DNA of 64,000 nucleotides from Pseudomonas sp. FP1742 (GTDB lineage Bacteria; Pseudomonadota; Gammaproteobacteria; Pseudomonadales; Pseudomonadaceae): the NCBI RefSeq assembly GCF_030687145.1, contig NZ_CP117460.1:868001-932000 (forward strand), written 5' to 3'. The translations under genes and the position numbers were made by a program. Below the pieces are notes generated by a model. It was not told the origin of the DNA. It searched no databases and saw only the letters and a program-made list of their open reading frames with translations. The first letter of the stretch is position 1; each line of letters begins with the position of its first letter. Positions 17,379 to 26,266 of this stretch are shown one piece after another.

Positions 17379-18443
17379 ATGAAACTGTCGTTCGTAGTGG
17401 GACCCAACGGAGTCGGAAAGAGCCAGCACCTTATCGAGCTAGCGCGCGCGAGTCAGGAAAGGCATGCGATTTTTATATGTAATACCGTCCATGATCGCTC
17501 GTATGTGCTGAAAAATACCAAGCGGTTTTCGATCAGAAATTCGGCCTCCCGCCCTGCCAATGTCATAAAGTCTGTTGTAAAGAAAGTGCTGAAAGAAGGC
17601 AGTCATAGGCTCAATCAAATCGACCGCGTCCTCAGTTATTGCGGTTATCAATCGTATATTACAATCACAGTGAAAACTGGCGAGTTGGACCGCCGTGCGG
17701 AGGGGCACGCCGACATCGCATTTATTCAGCACATGCTCGGTTTGATGGAACGATCTTTTGAAGGAAATAACCGAAAGGAGTTTCATGTAAATTTTAATGG
17801 TGATTACGACACCAATACTGTCGTTTTCTTAGAGTCGCTGTTCACAAATAGCAAAACCTATAAGCATCTCGGATTGATCAGGGCGATCGATATCGATCTG
17901 TATCGGAAAGATGGTTCGAGAGTTCCGCTCGCGCACGCAAGCTCTGGCGAACTCAGCCTGATTACTTCCATGTTGTTTATTCTTTCAGAAATGGAAGGTT
18001 CAAATCTATTGCTGATTGACGAGCCAGAAAATAGTTTGCACCCCAAGTGGCAACGTGAGTACATCAGAACCCTCTACAGCCTGCTTTCCTATCACGAGAT
18101 TGAAATAGTAGTTGCGACACACTCGCCGCTCATTGTGGCAGGTGCGCGAATGGAAATGGATGTGAATGCAAGCATCTATCATCCTTCAAATGGTCTTTTA
18201 GACAAATCATACTCCAAGAATATCGAAAGCTTGCTGTGGGAGCAATTCGATACAATTTCCCCCTCTAGTCGATTTCTCAGTGACAGGCTGTCTATAGAGT
18301 TGGATAGGCTTTCGAGAAAGGAAATCACTGAAAAGAGTGCCCAGGATTTTATCGACAGTGCAATGAGCGCTTCTTTCGATGATACGCAAAACGACCTGTT
18401 TCTTGCGGCCAAGAAACTAGCTGCCAGCATTGCGAGAGGATAG
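17379..18443 (+). CDS. AAA/ABC-type ATPase (ATPase-HNH pair B)
   Basis: 354 residues, compact. Walker A GPNGVGKS sits at residues 8-15, so ATG 17379 must be very near the true start. Signature-like HASSGELSL (186-194), Walker B LLLIDEPE (210-217), SLHPKW and VATHSP (245-250) follow. It lacks a TOPRIM domain and is shorter than, and divergent from, the pair A ATPase. The HNH gene begins 3 nt after its stop, so the two form a unit. Architecture resembles Septu; defence role inferred. Confidence 0.77.
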   Translation: MKLSFVVGPNGVGKSQHLIELARASQERHAIFICNTVHDRSYVLKNTKRFSIRNSASRPANVIKSVVKKVLKEGSHRLNQIDRVLSYCGYQSYITITVKTGELDRRAEGHADIAFIQHMLGLMERSFEGNNRKEFHVNFNGDYDTNTVVFLESLFTNSKTYKHLGLIRAIDIDLYRKDGSRVPLAHASSGELSLITSMLFILSEMEGSNLLLIDEPENSLHPKWQREYIRTLYSLLSYHEIEIVVATHSPLIVAGARMEMDVNASIYHPSNGLLDKSYSKNIESLLWEQFDTISPSSRFLSDRLSIELDRLSRKEITEKSAQDFIDSAMSASFDDTQNDLFLAAKKLAASIARG

Positions 18444-18446
18444 TAC

Positions 18447-19334
18447 GTGTACAAGGATCCTCTACTTCCGGCTTTATCTGGATTCATCATCAGTGCTGAA
18501 GAACAGGCAGCAGTTGATTTCGCGCTGACCCTCGACGATTCATGGAAGCTTGAACAAAAGGCGATGGAGCCGGTTCGTGGTATTTTAAAGTCTCTAAAGG
18601 ATCGTATAAGAGCCTTTCATCTCCTAAGGCAAGCCGGGCTCTGCTGCTATTGCAGAGACCCACTGCCCAACGATAGTGGTATTTTGGTAGATAGGGAGCA
18701 TATTATTCCCAAGAGCCACTTAAAAAGTTTGACTTATGTGATAACCAATCTCTCGGTTGCATGCAAAAGGTGCAATATGGAGATCAAAAAAAATAAGCTT
18801 GCGATACTGGAGGATCCTGTATCTATCGAAGCTAATCACTTGAACGAGAGCGCTTATCGCATCATTCATCCGAATTTTGAAGATTTTGAGCAGTTTATAG
18901 TCAGGAAGCAAGAGCAGGAAGGGAAAGCTGTATTAGTGAAGTTCATAACCAAACTCGATTGTGATAAAACGAGCTTCACACTGAATTTTTTCAAGCTTAG
19001 AGACCTCGAGCGAAATACATTCGACGCTGCCCAAGGGATCCCTGTACCCACAGCAGAGCAAAGTCTGGTCGCTCATGCATTGGAGGCGGAAGTAAACAAC
19101 CAATCTGCGTTGGCACAACATATAGTGCAGATGCTTGGTGAGGGGCCTGAGGAGGGAGGAAGGGGTTCAGACATGGTTGAGTATAATCTAGTGGGAGGGA
19201 AGAGAAATGTGCGAGAAACGCATCGGCTGACCACCGGCTACCTGATATCCCGCGGTCAAAAAAAACATACCCCGAAAGATCCCCTAGCTCCCCTTGATGC
19301 GCCGCTATTGAGGCTTCCTGCTCCCAAAAATTGA
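18447..19334 (+). CDS. HNH endonuclease (ATPase-HNH pair B)
   Basis: 295 residues. HNH motif: CCYC (66-69), DREHI (82-86), Asn101, CKRCN (106-110). GTG 18447 is chosen because GAGAGGA lies 6 nt upstream and overlaps the end of the ATPase gene. The C-terminal 150 residues have no recognised domain and end in a basic, proline-rich stretch. Together with the preceding ATPase it forms a second Septu-like pair unrelated in detail to pair A. AT-rich composition. Confidence 0.75.
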   Translation: MYKDPLLPALSGFIISAEEQAAVDFALTLDDSWKLEQKAMEPVRGILKSLKDRIRAFHLLRQAGLCCYCRDPLPNDSGILVDREHIIPKSHLKSLTYVITNLSVACKRCNMEIKKNKLAILEDPVSIEANHLNESAYRIIHPNFEDFEQFIVRKQEQEGKAVLVKFITKLDCDKTSFTLNFFKLRDLERNTFDAAQGIPVPTAEQSLVAHALEAEVNNQSALAQHIVQMLGEGPEEGGRGSDMVEYNLVGGKRNVRETHRLTTGYLISRGQKKHTPKDPLAPLDAPLLRLPAPKN

Positions 19335-19464
19335 TCAACTGCGGAAGAGAGTCAAATTGATTTTTTTTCAATAAAATCGCCATAGACGGAAAACGGTCAT
19401 CCGCTCTGCATCCTATAACCGCTCTATAATTCTCTATAAACCGTTTCCCAGCCAGAGCTAATGG

Positions 19465-19500
19465 CGCTTTCGCAGTTACGAAAGCGTTTACACACTCTGG
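19465..19500. repeat. Relic of an IS end
   Basis: AAGCGTTTACACACTCTGG (19482-19500) equals the inner side of the IS inverted repeat at 14901-14920 except for a 2-nt deletion. It is preceded by a CGCTTTCG/CGAAAGCG hairpin. No transposase is adjacent, so this is a leftover or a solo end. The rest of 19335-19583 is non-coding. Confidence 0.45.
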
Positions 19501-19583
19501 TTACCTTTCCTGACAGGCTGCTATCGGCCAAAAGCGGACGATTAATAAAAACCTGCCAAAGGTGTTTTGGTACGAAGGCGGGA

Positions 19584-20000
19584 TTATGAAGGAGCCAAAC
19601 TGCCGTCGATCATGGATTCTTGAACCACGCTGATGTCATCTGATCCCTTAGCGCAAAACTGAACGTCCCGAGTGAATGCGCTTCCAAGATGGCCAATCCT
19701 AAAAACGTCGCCGATAGCTAACCCCTGAGTCAGCTGATTCTCACTGAGTTCATAAAACTCACTCAAGCAAATCCAGGTATTCTTCGGAAAGCAGGTGGAC
19801 TTAGCAGGAAAAAAGAAAGCAGCGAATCTATTGGCACTCTGGCAGCCGAAATCATTCCGATAGTGGTGCCCTTGAGATGTAGTTTTGGCCACCAGGACTA
19901 TCCCATTTTTCAAGTTGCCCAAAACAACCAAATACTTGTCTTTGGTTGTGCCATCAGCAAATAGAAATTCTTTATGGAGATAGATTGTTCCTGGGGTCAC
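19584..20000 (-). CDS. Putative toxin partner of Panacea antitoxin (PemK/MazF-like fold possible)
   Basis: 138 residues starting at GTG 20000, one base after the TAA of the Panacea-domain gene; its ribosome site AAGGAA lies inside that gene. The opening GTIYLHKEFLFADGTTKDKYLVVLG...IVLVAKTTS resembles the first strands of PemK-like proteins, but the match is weak. By analogy with Panacea (PanAT) systems, the downstream gene would encode the toxin. Neither toxicity nor fold can be confirmed from sequence alone. Confidence 0.5.
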   Translation of the reverse strand: MTPGTIYLHKEFLFADGTTKDKYLVVLGNLKNGIVLVAKTTSQGHHYRNDFGCQSANRFAAFFFPAKSTCFPKNTWICLSEFYELSENQLTQGLAIGDVFRIGHLGSAFTRDVQFCAKGSDDISVVQESMIDGSLAPS

Positions 20001-20001
20001 G

Positions 20002-20574
20002 TTATTTCCTTAGCGTGGCGACCAATTCTGCTCGATCGGCGGCAAGGCTCATAACGGCACCCTCCTCCTGCCTACGCACAGCCATACGGTACGGGATGCT
20101 CTCTTGCTTTCGCCCCTCGACTTCGTAGATCTGATGCCATGGCAGATTTTCGAGGTGAGTTTCCTCCACCATTTGCTCTGCATCAGAGTTTTTAAACTGA
20201 TCTGCCAAACTGTGCATGATACGAAGCTCGCGCTTTGAAAAATGCGATGAGTCGAATTCGCTTAACGCCTCGACTCTAAGCATTTGCCCTTTGGCTGTAG
20301 AGAAGAATTCGAACGAGCAATTTCCATCCCAATCTTGCTCAGGACGCTTCAGTTCCTCGAAGAGGTCGGTGGGAACAGGCCCCATTGGCCATGCGAAATA
20401 CTCCAGCCCAGTGACTGGTCGGCCGGTATCTTTAAAATGCGTAAAGTCCAAGAAATACAAGAGCTTAAAAAGCTTTGTCTTACCCAGCTTTCGCGTATTT
20501 TGCGCAAAAAACTTGACCGCTTCGATCAGCTTTTCGCGTTCATGGTTGATTAACATAGGTAGAGGATAGCTCAA
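20002..20574 (-). CDS. Panacea / SocA-like (DUF4065) antitoxin
   Basis: 190 residues. The segment LGKTKLFKLLYFLDFTHFKDTGRPVTGLEYFAWPMGPVP (about residues 30-68) is the Panacea/DUF4065 hallmark: KL-KLLYF-D, then TG--Y-AW-GPVP. These domains serve as versatile antitoxins (hypothetically chaperone-like) and occur in SocA and prophage proteins. It precedes the putative toxin gene with a TAA-C-GTG junction. An in-frame ATG eight codons downstream (MLINHERE) is a possible alternative start. Confidence 0.75.
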   Translation of the reverse strand: MSYPLPMLINHEREKLIEAVKFFAQNTRKLGKTKLFKLLYFLDFTHFKDTGRPVTGLEYFAWPMGPVPTDLFEELKRPEQDWDGNCSFEFFSTAKGQMLRVEALSEFDSSHFSKRELRIMHSLADQFKNSDAEQMVEETHLENLPWHQIYEVEGRKQESIPYRMAVRRQEEGAVMSLAADRAELVATLRK

Positions 20575-20867
20575 TGCGCGATCTGGACTCTATAGCATTG
20601 GATCGTCGGTGTTCAACAGGCCTTCATCTGGGCTGCGCAGGCAGCAACGACGGAGGTGGTACAAGCCGTAAAGGTTCACAGGTCGGCAAAGGGGGTGTAG
20701 CAGCAATTTTAAATGGCAAACACCTAAGATTAGCAGTCAATTCAGAAACTACTCACAACAAATGACATTCCACATTTTCTTGACTTGAAGCAATTGAAAA
20801 ACGTCGACGATCTGTCCCATGATGCCATTTAGATATCAATCCGATATCATTTCAGGGAAAGATCAAG
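20575..20867. promoter_or_regulatory. Divergent intergenic region between Panacea and OLD genes
   Basis: No gene is supported. Close to the OLD start (20831-20847) there are two GATATC palindromes separated by 5 nt, forming a 17-bp inverted repeat, a possible operator for one of the divergent units. Confidence 0.3.
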
Positions 20868-22658
20868 ATGAGGCTTCATAGATTAGAAATTAGTGGTTTT
20901 AAACGCATCCACTCCGCGACTGTTGAATTCGGCGAAGCGACGTTCTTAATCGGTGCGAATAATGCCGGCAAGAGTTCCGTATTGCAGGCAGTAGAGTGGC
21001 TGCTTTCGGCTAGAACCGTAATGGATCAGTGTTTTTATTGCTCAGAAGCTGATCCTGAAACGGGGGAAAACAAGATTTCTTGCAAGACCGTCACATTGGA
21101 AGCTGAGTTTCGTGATGTTCCTGACCAATCGAGCGAGTGGAGAGGGTTTAAAGGAAGAGTCTTTAATTATGACCCTGGAGAGTCGGGAGAGACAGGAAAG
21201 AGCATTTTTTACAGAAAAACCTACAGCCTTGGGGAAAGTGCAATTACTGAATTGAAATCTTTTGCTCGCACTCTTCACCCCGATTTTTCCGCAATTAACA
21301 AACCGTTGGACTTATTGGAAAGGGGTATTGATCCCGGCGTTGTGCAAGAGCTATTCAAAGACATGGATAAAAAAATAAGTGCTGCTGACCGCGCTAAGCT
21401 GGAGCTAATTGACGAGATCTGGGATGTTTCAGAGGATGAAGTTTGGGACAAAAACCCAGGCGGAATTAGTAGCGTGGTACTATCAAAACTGCCAAATTTT
21501 TTATTGATACCTGCGGAATCTTCAGCCCACGAATTCGACAAGGCTGGCGTCCTCCATAAAACTCTTAATGAGCTTTTCAAGGATGTCAGAGAAACATCCG
21601 AACACTTCAAAACTGCTCAACATAGTCTGAATCTGCTAGCGAAAGAGCTAGATCCTTCCGACGCGGCGTCGGAGTTTGGGAAGATGATGCTAGAACTAAA
21701 TAAAGTTTTGAGCGGTGTCTTTCCTGAATCCAGAATCTTCGCTTCTGCAGATCTTTCAGGGCCAGAATCCTTGAATCCGGTGTTCGCAATTGAGATGTCG
21801 AGCAACATCCGTACTAGTATCGCTAATCAAGGAACTGGAATGGTGCGCGCTGCGGTTTTTGGACTTCTGCGGTTCCGTCAGCAATGGCTAAAAAAAAGGG
21901 GTGGCAACGATGATCGCGGACTCATAATAGGGTTTGAAGAGCCTGAAATATTTCTTCATCCCAGCGCAGCAAATCAAATGCGTGATTTGATTTACGAGCT
22001 TTCAGGCGGTACGTCTCAAATAGTAGCTACTACTCACTCCCCATATTTAATAGATCTATCTAGAAAACCCAAACAGGTTTTAAATCGCTTCCATTATGAA
22101 CTGGGGCACTCAACAATACACGCATTCTCCGTTTCTGAGAAATTTCGAGAACTTCAGGCAGACGACAAGGATCAAGTGAAAATGCTGATAAAGCTTGACG
22201 ATCACGTGTCTCGAATTTTCTTTACTCGCAAGGTTGTCGTTGTAGAAGGTGATACTGAAGAGGTTTTGATAAAAGAAGCTATCCGTCGAATGAGTCCGGA
22301 GCTTCGAGCGAAAGTTTTATCTGGAAGCGAAATAGTTAAAGCCAGAGGCAAGGCTGCGATCATAGGATTAGTAAAGTATCTTAATGCCCTGAACGTTAAT
22401 TATTATGTGATTCATGATAGAGACCAAGGTACCGCTGGCGCTGAAGTATTCAACCAGCCAATTGCGGACGCCGTTGGAGACAATAAAAAAATCACTATGC
22501 TACATGAGTGCGTAGAGGACTTGATAGGCTACCCCGCCCCCAGCTCGGAAAAACCGTTTAAAGCTTATCGGGAGACTTTAACTTGGAATGAAAGTTGGGA
22601 GGGCGTTCCGCAATCGTTACGAGACGTAATGGTGAAAGCATTCAGCCCTTATATTTAG
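20868..22658 (+). CDS. OLD-family ATPase/TOPRIM endonuclease
   Basis: 596 residues. RecF-like N-terminus LEISGFKRIHSATVEFGE, Walker A GANNAGKSS (29-37), Walker B LIIGFEEPE (352-360) with IFLHPS, switch ATTHSP (387-392), then a TOPRIM domain with VVVVEGDTEE (Glu460) and HDRDQ (Asp517/Asp519). This is the P2 Old/GajA layout: ATPase plus metal-dependent nuclease, known in phage exclusion. No UvrD-like GajB partner is present, so Gabija is not supported. It could act alone (class 1 OLD) or with the downstream GIY-YIG gene. AT-rich island composition. Confidence 0.88.
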   Translation: MRLHRLEISGFKRIHSATVEFGEATFLIGANNAGKSSVLQAVEWLLSARTVMDQCFYCSEADPETGENKISCKTVTLEAEFRDVPDQSSEWRGFKGRVFNYDPGESGETGKSIFYRKTYSLGESAITELKSFARTLHPDFSAINKPLDLLERGIDPGVVQELFKDMDKKISAADRAKLELIDEIWDVSEDEVWDKNPGGISSVVLSKLPNFLLIPAESSAHEFDKAGVLHKTLNELFKDVRETSEHFKTAQHSLNLLAKELDPSDAASEFGKMMLELNKVLSGVFPESRIFASADLSGPESLNPVFAIEMSSNIRTSIANQGTGMVRAAVFGLLRFRQQWLKKRGGNDDRGLIIGFEEPEIFLHPSAANQMRDLIYELSGGTSQIVATTHSPYLIDLSRKPKQVLNRFHYELGHSTIHAFSVSEKFRELQADDKDQVKMLIKLDDHVSRIFFTRKVVVVEGDTEEVLIKEAIRRMSPELRAKVLSGSEIVKARGKAAIIGLVKYLNALNVNYYVIHDRDQGTAGAEVFNQPIADAVGDNKKITMLHECVEDLIGYPAPSSEKPFKAYRETLTWNESWEGVPQSLRDVMVKAFSPYI

Positions 22659-22962
22659 CTTATTTGTTATCAGTTGCAATAATTAGAGATTCCCCATCTG
22701 ATTAGGAAATCCGATACAGGAAGCGGTGGGTAAATTTTGTATGCGATCCAGCACCATTTTCTGAGTACTCTCTGCTCCAGTTTGGTGCTGGCTCGGTTTA
22801 GCCGTGTGGTACTCGACGCCATGGTGAGATCCGTGTGCAGTCGGTATATACCCAGCAACGGTCTTAAAAATCGCGTGGCAGGATGTTCCGATTTTGGGGT
22901 TGTAAATGCGGAGCTTGGCAGCGCAAAGTAAAGGTTGCCAATTCACTTGAGAAACCTGATGC
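22659..22962. other. 304-nt stretch between OLD and GIY-YIG genes
   Basis: Nothing coding is supported. An open minus-strand frame exists without a recognisable product. The gap makes strict operon coupling of the two genes uncertain. Confidence 0.3.
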
Positions 22963-24153
22963 ATGGCCAAGCTATTGGATCATGATTCGCTATTACGGTT
23001 TGCTCCTAAAGAGATCTTTCACCATTTGGATGCATTTGATCAGGAGCTAGCTGCGCATCAATCGGACTTCCGCGCATTTCTAGCTAATCCATTTGCTACC
23101 TTCCGCGGAGGCAAGATCTTTCCAATCATTCATCTTGCCGGAATGTGCTGGGATCAGAAGTGGACATTTATGCGTCTACCCGCTCCTCTTATTAGAGAAG
23201 GCCATCGTATGGTCAATTCAGAAGGGCCAACAGAGGAAATGGCGTTCCAGCCGATGCTTAGATTGGAGATTATTACCGACAGAAAGCTCGCCTTCGCCTG
23301 TAATCCATCTCTCCGCCGCGAACTCGCGTCGATTTATCATCTTCAAGGCCCAACTGCAGTTTTAGAGGCTATGGATGCCCATCGTCGCAGCGTCGAAGCG
23401 CGGATTGGAAGCGAACGAACATCACCAACCATGATTTTAACCATGCCTCTAGGGTTAGCGCTTAGGTCGACGGCTAAACATAATCTTTGTCGTCGGTATA
23501 TTTTGTATCAGCATATCTTCGGTCACGGTGGAGCCTATCCAGATGATGGCTACTTCTATATCGGAATCACAGCTAGAGACTGGCAAAGGCGCTGGGCAGA
23601 ACACAGTGCCGCAATCAAACGCGGTTCTAGACTCAAGTTCCATCGTGTTTTCCGGGAAGAGGAGGCTAAGAATAGACTGACCTTTGTTCACCACAAAGTG
23701 ATGGCCGTTACAGACAGCCTCGAACAAGTACAGCAGCTGGAGGAAGCATTTGTTGCGGGCCATTGGAGTGATGAACGCCTGCTCAACATGATACCCGGTG
23801 GGAAGGCAGGACTCGCCTATCTTCACAAACACCGTATGCTTTCCCGGAATGTCGATCTCCAACCAGACGACATTGAAACAGCTCAAGAGAATTGGTTACG
23901 TAGTAGCCCACGCAACGGTATGCCTGCGCCGTGGATCGCAGAACTTTGGAAAGATCCTAAATACGCCCTTGCAGTCATTTGTGGGGGTTCGAATCGACTC
24001 AGTGTCGATCAGGTCTTAGCGATTCGCGCTATGGGCCAGGCGGGGGCTACTGCGGAGGCGATTGGACCAAGGGTTGGAGTTACAAACCTAGATCAAATCA
24101 AGAGGGTACTAGATGGTAGAACTTACAGTCGAGTTCCCAAAAATAACTGCTAG
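22963..24153 (+). CDS. GIY-YIG domain protein
   Basis: 396 residues. A GIY-YIG-like core lies in the middle: RYILYQHIFG (about 178-187), DGYFYIGITARDWQRRWAEHS (in two parts YFYIGITARDW and RRWAEH, 197-214), and a candidate catalytic glutamate near 260 in QQLEEAF. The N-terminal 150 residues are unassigned. The C-terminus (SVDQVLAIRAMGQAGATAEA onward) looks like a DNA-binding helix-turn-helix repeat. This nuclease plus DNA-reading module downstream of OLD is unusual. Function unknown; a homing-type or defence nuclease is possible. Confidence 0.6.
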   Translation: MAKLLDHDSLLRFAPKEIFHHLDAFDQELAAHQSDFRAFLANPFATFRGGKIFPIIHLAGMCWDQKWTFMRLPAPLIREGHRMVNSEGPTEEMAFQPMLRLEIITDRKLAFACNPSLRRELASIYHLQGPTAVLEAMDAHRRSVEARIGSERTSPTMILTMPLGLALRSTAKHNLCRRYILYQHIFGHGGAYPDDGYFYIGITARDWQRRWAEHSAAIKRGSRLKFHRVFREEEAKNRLTFVHHKVMAVTDSLEQVQQLEEAFVAGHWSDERLLNMIPGGKAGLAYLHKHRMLSRNVDLQPDDIETAQENWLRSSPRNGMPAPWIAELWKDPKYALAVICGGSNRLSVDQVLAIRAMGQAGATAEAIGPRVGVTNLDQIKRVLDGRTYSRVPKNNC

Positions 24154-24325
24154 AAATAGATTCGCCCTCAGCAAACCGTGCCCAAGGCAGCAGCTTCGAT
24201 AAGCTGAATAACTTCTTGACGAGCATCCGCTTATGGCGGATAGCCGCCCTTGGCCGAAGGTCTGTACCTGGTCTAACGCCAGCACCTAGAAATATGGCCT
24301 TCGCAATCCAGTGACTGGTACCCAA

Positions 24326-24354
24326 GAAAAAACCACCCGTCCTAGAACAGGTGG
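24326..24354 (-). terminator. intrinsic terminator, leftward
   Basis: CCACCTGTTCTAG/GACGGGTGG-type stem (CCACC...GGTGG) followed in leftward RNA by U6. It ends the 24385-24630 gene. The remainder of 24154-24384 is empty. Confidence 0.7.
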
Positions 24355-24384
24355 CTCCTGGTACCAACGGAAAAGGTGATCTCG

Positions 24385-24630
24385 TTAACGAATAAACGCG
24401 ACCGCGGCGAAGAGAATCGCCACCGTGAGGAAAAGCATCACGCCAACATTTACAGTAAGACTCACCTCAAGCTGAGATAACGCTGCCCGAAATTGTGCCA
24501 TGTCGGAATCGGATTTAATTGCAGGAGATGGATGCAGAGCAGTCTCCATGGCTTGGATTACTGATTCGATTTTTGGCTCAGGCACGTTAATCGATTTCAG
24601 TGCTTCATACATTGCCAGTCGAATTTTCAT
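24385..24630 (-). CDS. Small C-terminally membrane-anchored protein
   Basis: 81 residues: helical N-terminus MKIRLAMYEALKSINVPEPKIESVIQAMETAL and a C-terminal hydrophobic helix (VGVMLFLTVAILFAAVAFI). The pattern resembles DUF1640-like coiled-coil proteins common beside ICE replication genes. GGAGG precedes ATG 24630 by 5 nt, which fixes the start although the frame is open further. It lies downstream of the STY4528-like gene on the same strand. Role unknown. Confidence 0.65.
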   Translation of the reverse strand: MKIRLAMYEALKSINVPEPKIESVIQAMETALHPSPAIKSDSDMAQFRAALSQLEVSLTVNVGVMLFLTVAILFAAVAFIR

Positions 24631-24937
24631 TAAGGCCTCCAAAAACAAAGAAAGGCCTACCCCAGGACGGGGAAAGGCCCGTCGTGGGTGGGGTGGGAAT
24701 AGCGTGCTTCCATCGACACTCAAGTCGACTGTCCGCGCTGCCGGAAGCGATACGGTCATTGGCAGGATCCTGCGGAAAACCGCAGTGCCGTCTTGATGAT
24801 CCTGACGGCTGGTATGCACTTGTAAAATTGCATCCACGGACGTTTTGCTGTCAATCCACAAACCGGCTATCGAGTGTTACCTGATGTTAGGTAAGAGCAC
24901 TGGACATTCATGAGTTACAGGCGTTGTGTACGCGTCC
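24631..24937. other. Non-coding region between membrane protein and replication gene
   Basis: Contains short inverted repeats (for example CCTGCGG/CCGCAGT around 24770-24785, and GGCCT/AGGCC near 24634-24668) and no supported gene. It probably holds the promoter for the 24385-24630 gene. Confidence 0.3.
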
Positions 24938-26101
24938 CTAGGCGGGACACGGCTGCCACCCTTTGCCTTCCATCACCTGTGCAGCCAAGTCTCCAGCGAC
25001 TCTCGGACCGGCCAGGATTTTGCGCATGTTGGCAATGTGTGGTCGGCCAATTTCGCGCCATGCCGAGCGCGCTGGTGGCTTCTTGCGGACTTCTGTGTAA
25101 ATGCGAAGTGCGGGCTGAATCGCGACTGGCTCGCCAGCCGGGTGCTGTTTTTTGCGGCCAGCCCACAAGCGAAACTCGCCGATCAACACACGCTTCACCA
25201 GGGCGAAGAAATAGGCGACGACATTGCGTACCGTGCCGCTTTGGCTACGTGCCTGTAGTAGTTCGTCCAGCACGTCCTGGCGATGGTGTGACGGCAACCG
25301 TTTCAAGGCCGCCAGCACGTCTCTCTGCTGATCTGCTTTGGCACTGGCCAGGCATGGCGGCAATGCCTGGGGCGCTGATGGTGAATCGCTTTCCTCACGC
25401 GTATGCGCGCGGTACGTACGTTCTTTTTTATACAAATACGGCTTATACGTACGGTCTTGCTCTTGAGGTATCTGGCGGGTCTGTTTGGTCTGCTGCGTAA
25501 CGGTCGATCTGTTTGTGGAAGTACTAGATGTGGATGTTCGATTGACCCTTGGACGCTTTCGCGATGGCGCTGAGGGCGGTGGTTCATCGTCTTTGTTCCG
25601 TTGCTCCCGGATGGCAATGGGGAGATGTTCAGGCGTGTTCTCAGAGGTCGCCAGAATGTACTCGGCAAGATGCTTGATCTGTTTGTTCTCGTGGCCGATG
25701 CAGGTAGCCATAAGCTCCTCCATGCTGTCGTCGAGAGCACAAGCTTCGTGGAAGCTTAGAGCGCGCTCATTGACCCGATACAACACGCTTTGAACATTGC
25801 CAGTCAGGAGATCGCAATGCTGCCCCACAAAGCTGATCCATCCTGTAAGTCGCAGCACCGCTAAAGCGCGCCAAGCCGTTGCAGCGCCGGCGCGCTGTCC
25901 ACAGGGAGTACAGGTGAGGTAACGGCGCAGTTGTCCCATGTTCACTAGCGGACTGAGGCCATCTGCGGTGCGAAGCATGCGCAAGACCTGCCAACCATTG
26001 CGTTCCAAGGGGGTGAGGCGCACGTCGAGCATTAGCGCAGTCAAGGTGGTGCACAGAGCATCTTGGTCTTGCGAGTTCTGGTGAGTGCGTTGGTCTGCCA
26101 T
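24938..26101 (-). CDS. STY4528-family ICE/pathogenicity-island replication protein
   Basis: 387 residues. The segment LTPLERNGWQVLRMLRTADGLSPLVNMGQLRRYLTCTPCGQRAGAATAWRALAVLRLTGWISFVGQ (about residues 29-95) has the conserved winged-helix core of STY4528-like proteins. A low-complexity charged linker (about 165-250) and a basic C-terminal domain (RDVLAALKRLPSHHRQDVLDEL...) follow. GGAG lies 7 nt before ATG 26101. Such proteins accompany SPI-7/PAPI-type ICEs and are implicated in replication. It survives here without the conjugation genes. Confidence 0.75.
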   Translation of the reverse strand: MADQRTHQNSQDQDALCTTLTALMLDVRLTPLERNGWQVLRMLRTADGLSPLVNMGQLRRYLTCTPCGQRAGAATAWRALAVLRLTGWISFVGQHCDLLTGNVQSVLYRVNERALSFHEACALDDSMEELMATCIGHENKQIKHLAEYILATSENTPEHLPIAIREQRNKDDEPPPSAPSRKRPRVNRTSTSSTSTNRSTVTQQTKQTRQIPQEQDRTYKPYLYKKERTYRAHTREESDSPSAPQALPPCLASAKADQQRDVLAALKRLPSHHRQDVLDELLQARSQSGTVRNVVAYFFALVKRVLIGEFRLWAGRKKQHPAGEPVAIQPALRIYTEVRKKPPARSAWREIGRPHIANMRKILAGPRVAGDLAAQVMEGKGWQPCPA

Positions 26102-26266
26102 GAGATGACTCCGAGGTATGGACCACGACGGCCCGTTCCCCTACATCTCATCGCGGATCACCCTGCGTGTAAGTCGACAATGCGATTTGCATCACCACCG
26201 TATTGTTCGGGGGCTGACAGTTCGATTGTGAAAAGCTGTTCCGTATCAGCCGATGGCACTCCTTCA

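Noticed and set aside
22683..22970. 95-codon minus-strand ORF between OLD and GIY-YIG genes
   Set aside because: No ribosome site, no family, and it opposes both neighbours.
12622..24153. Retron or Gabija assignment
   Set aside because: No reverse transcriptase or msr/msd-like RNA accompanies the ATPase-HNH pairs, and no UvrD-like helicase follows the OLD gene.
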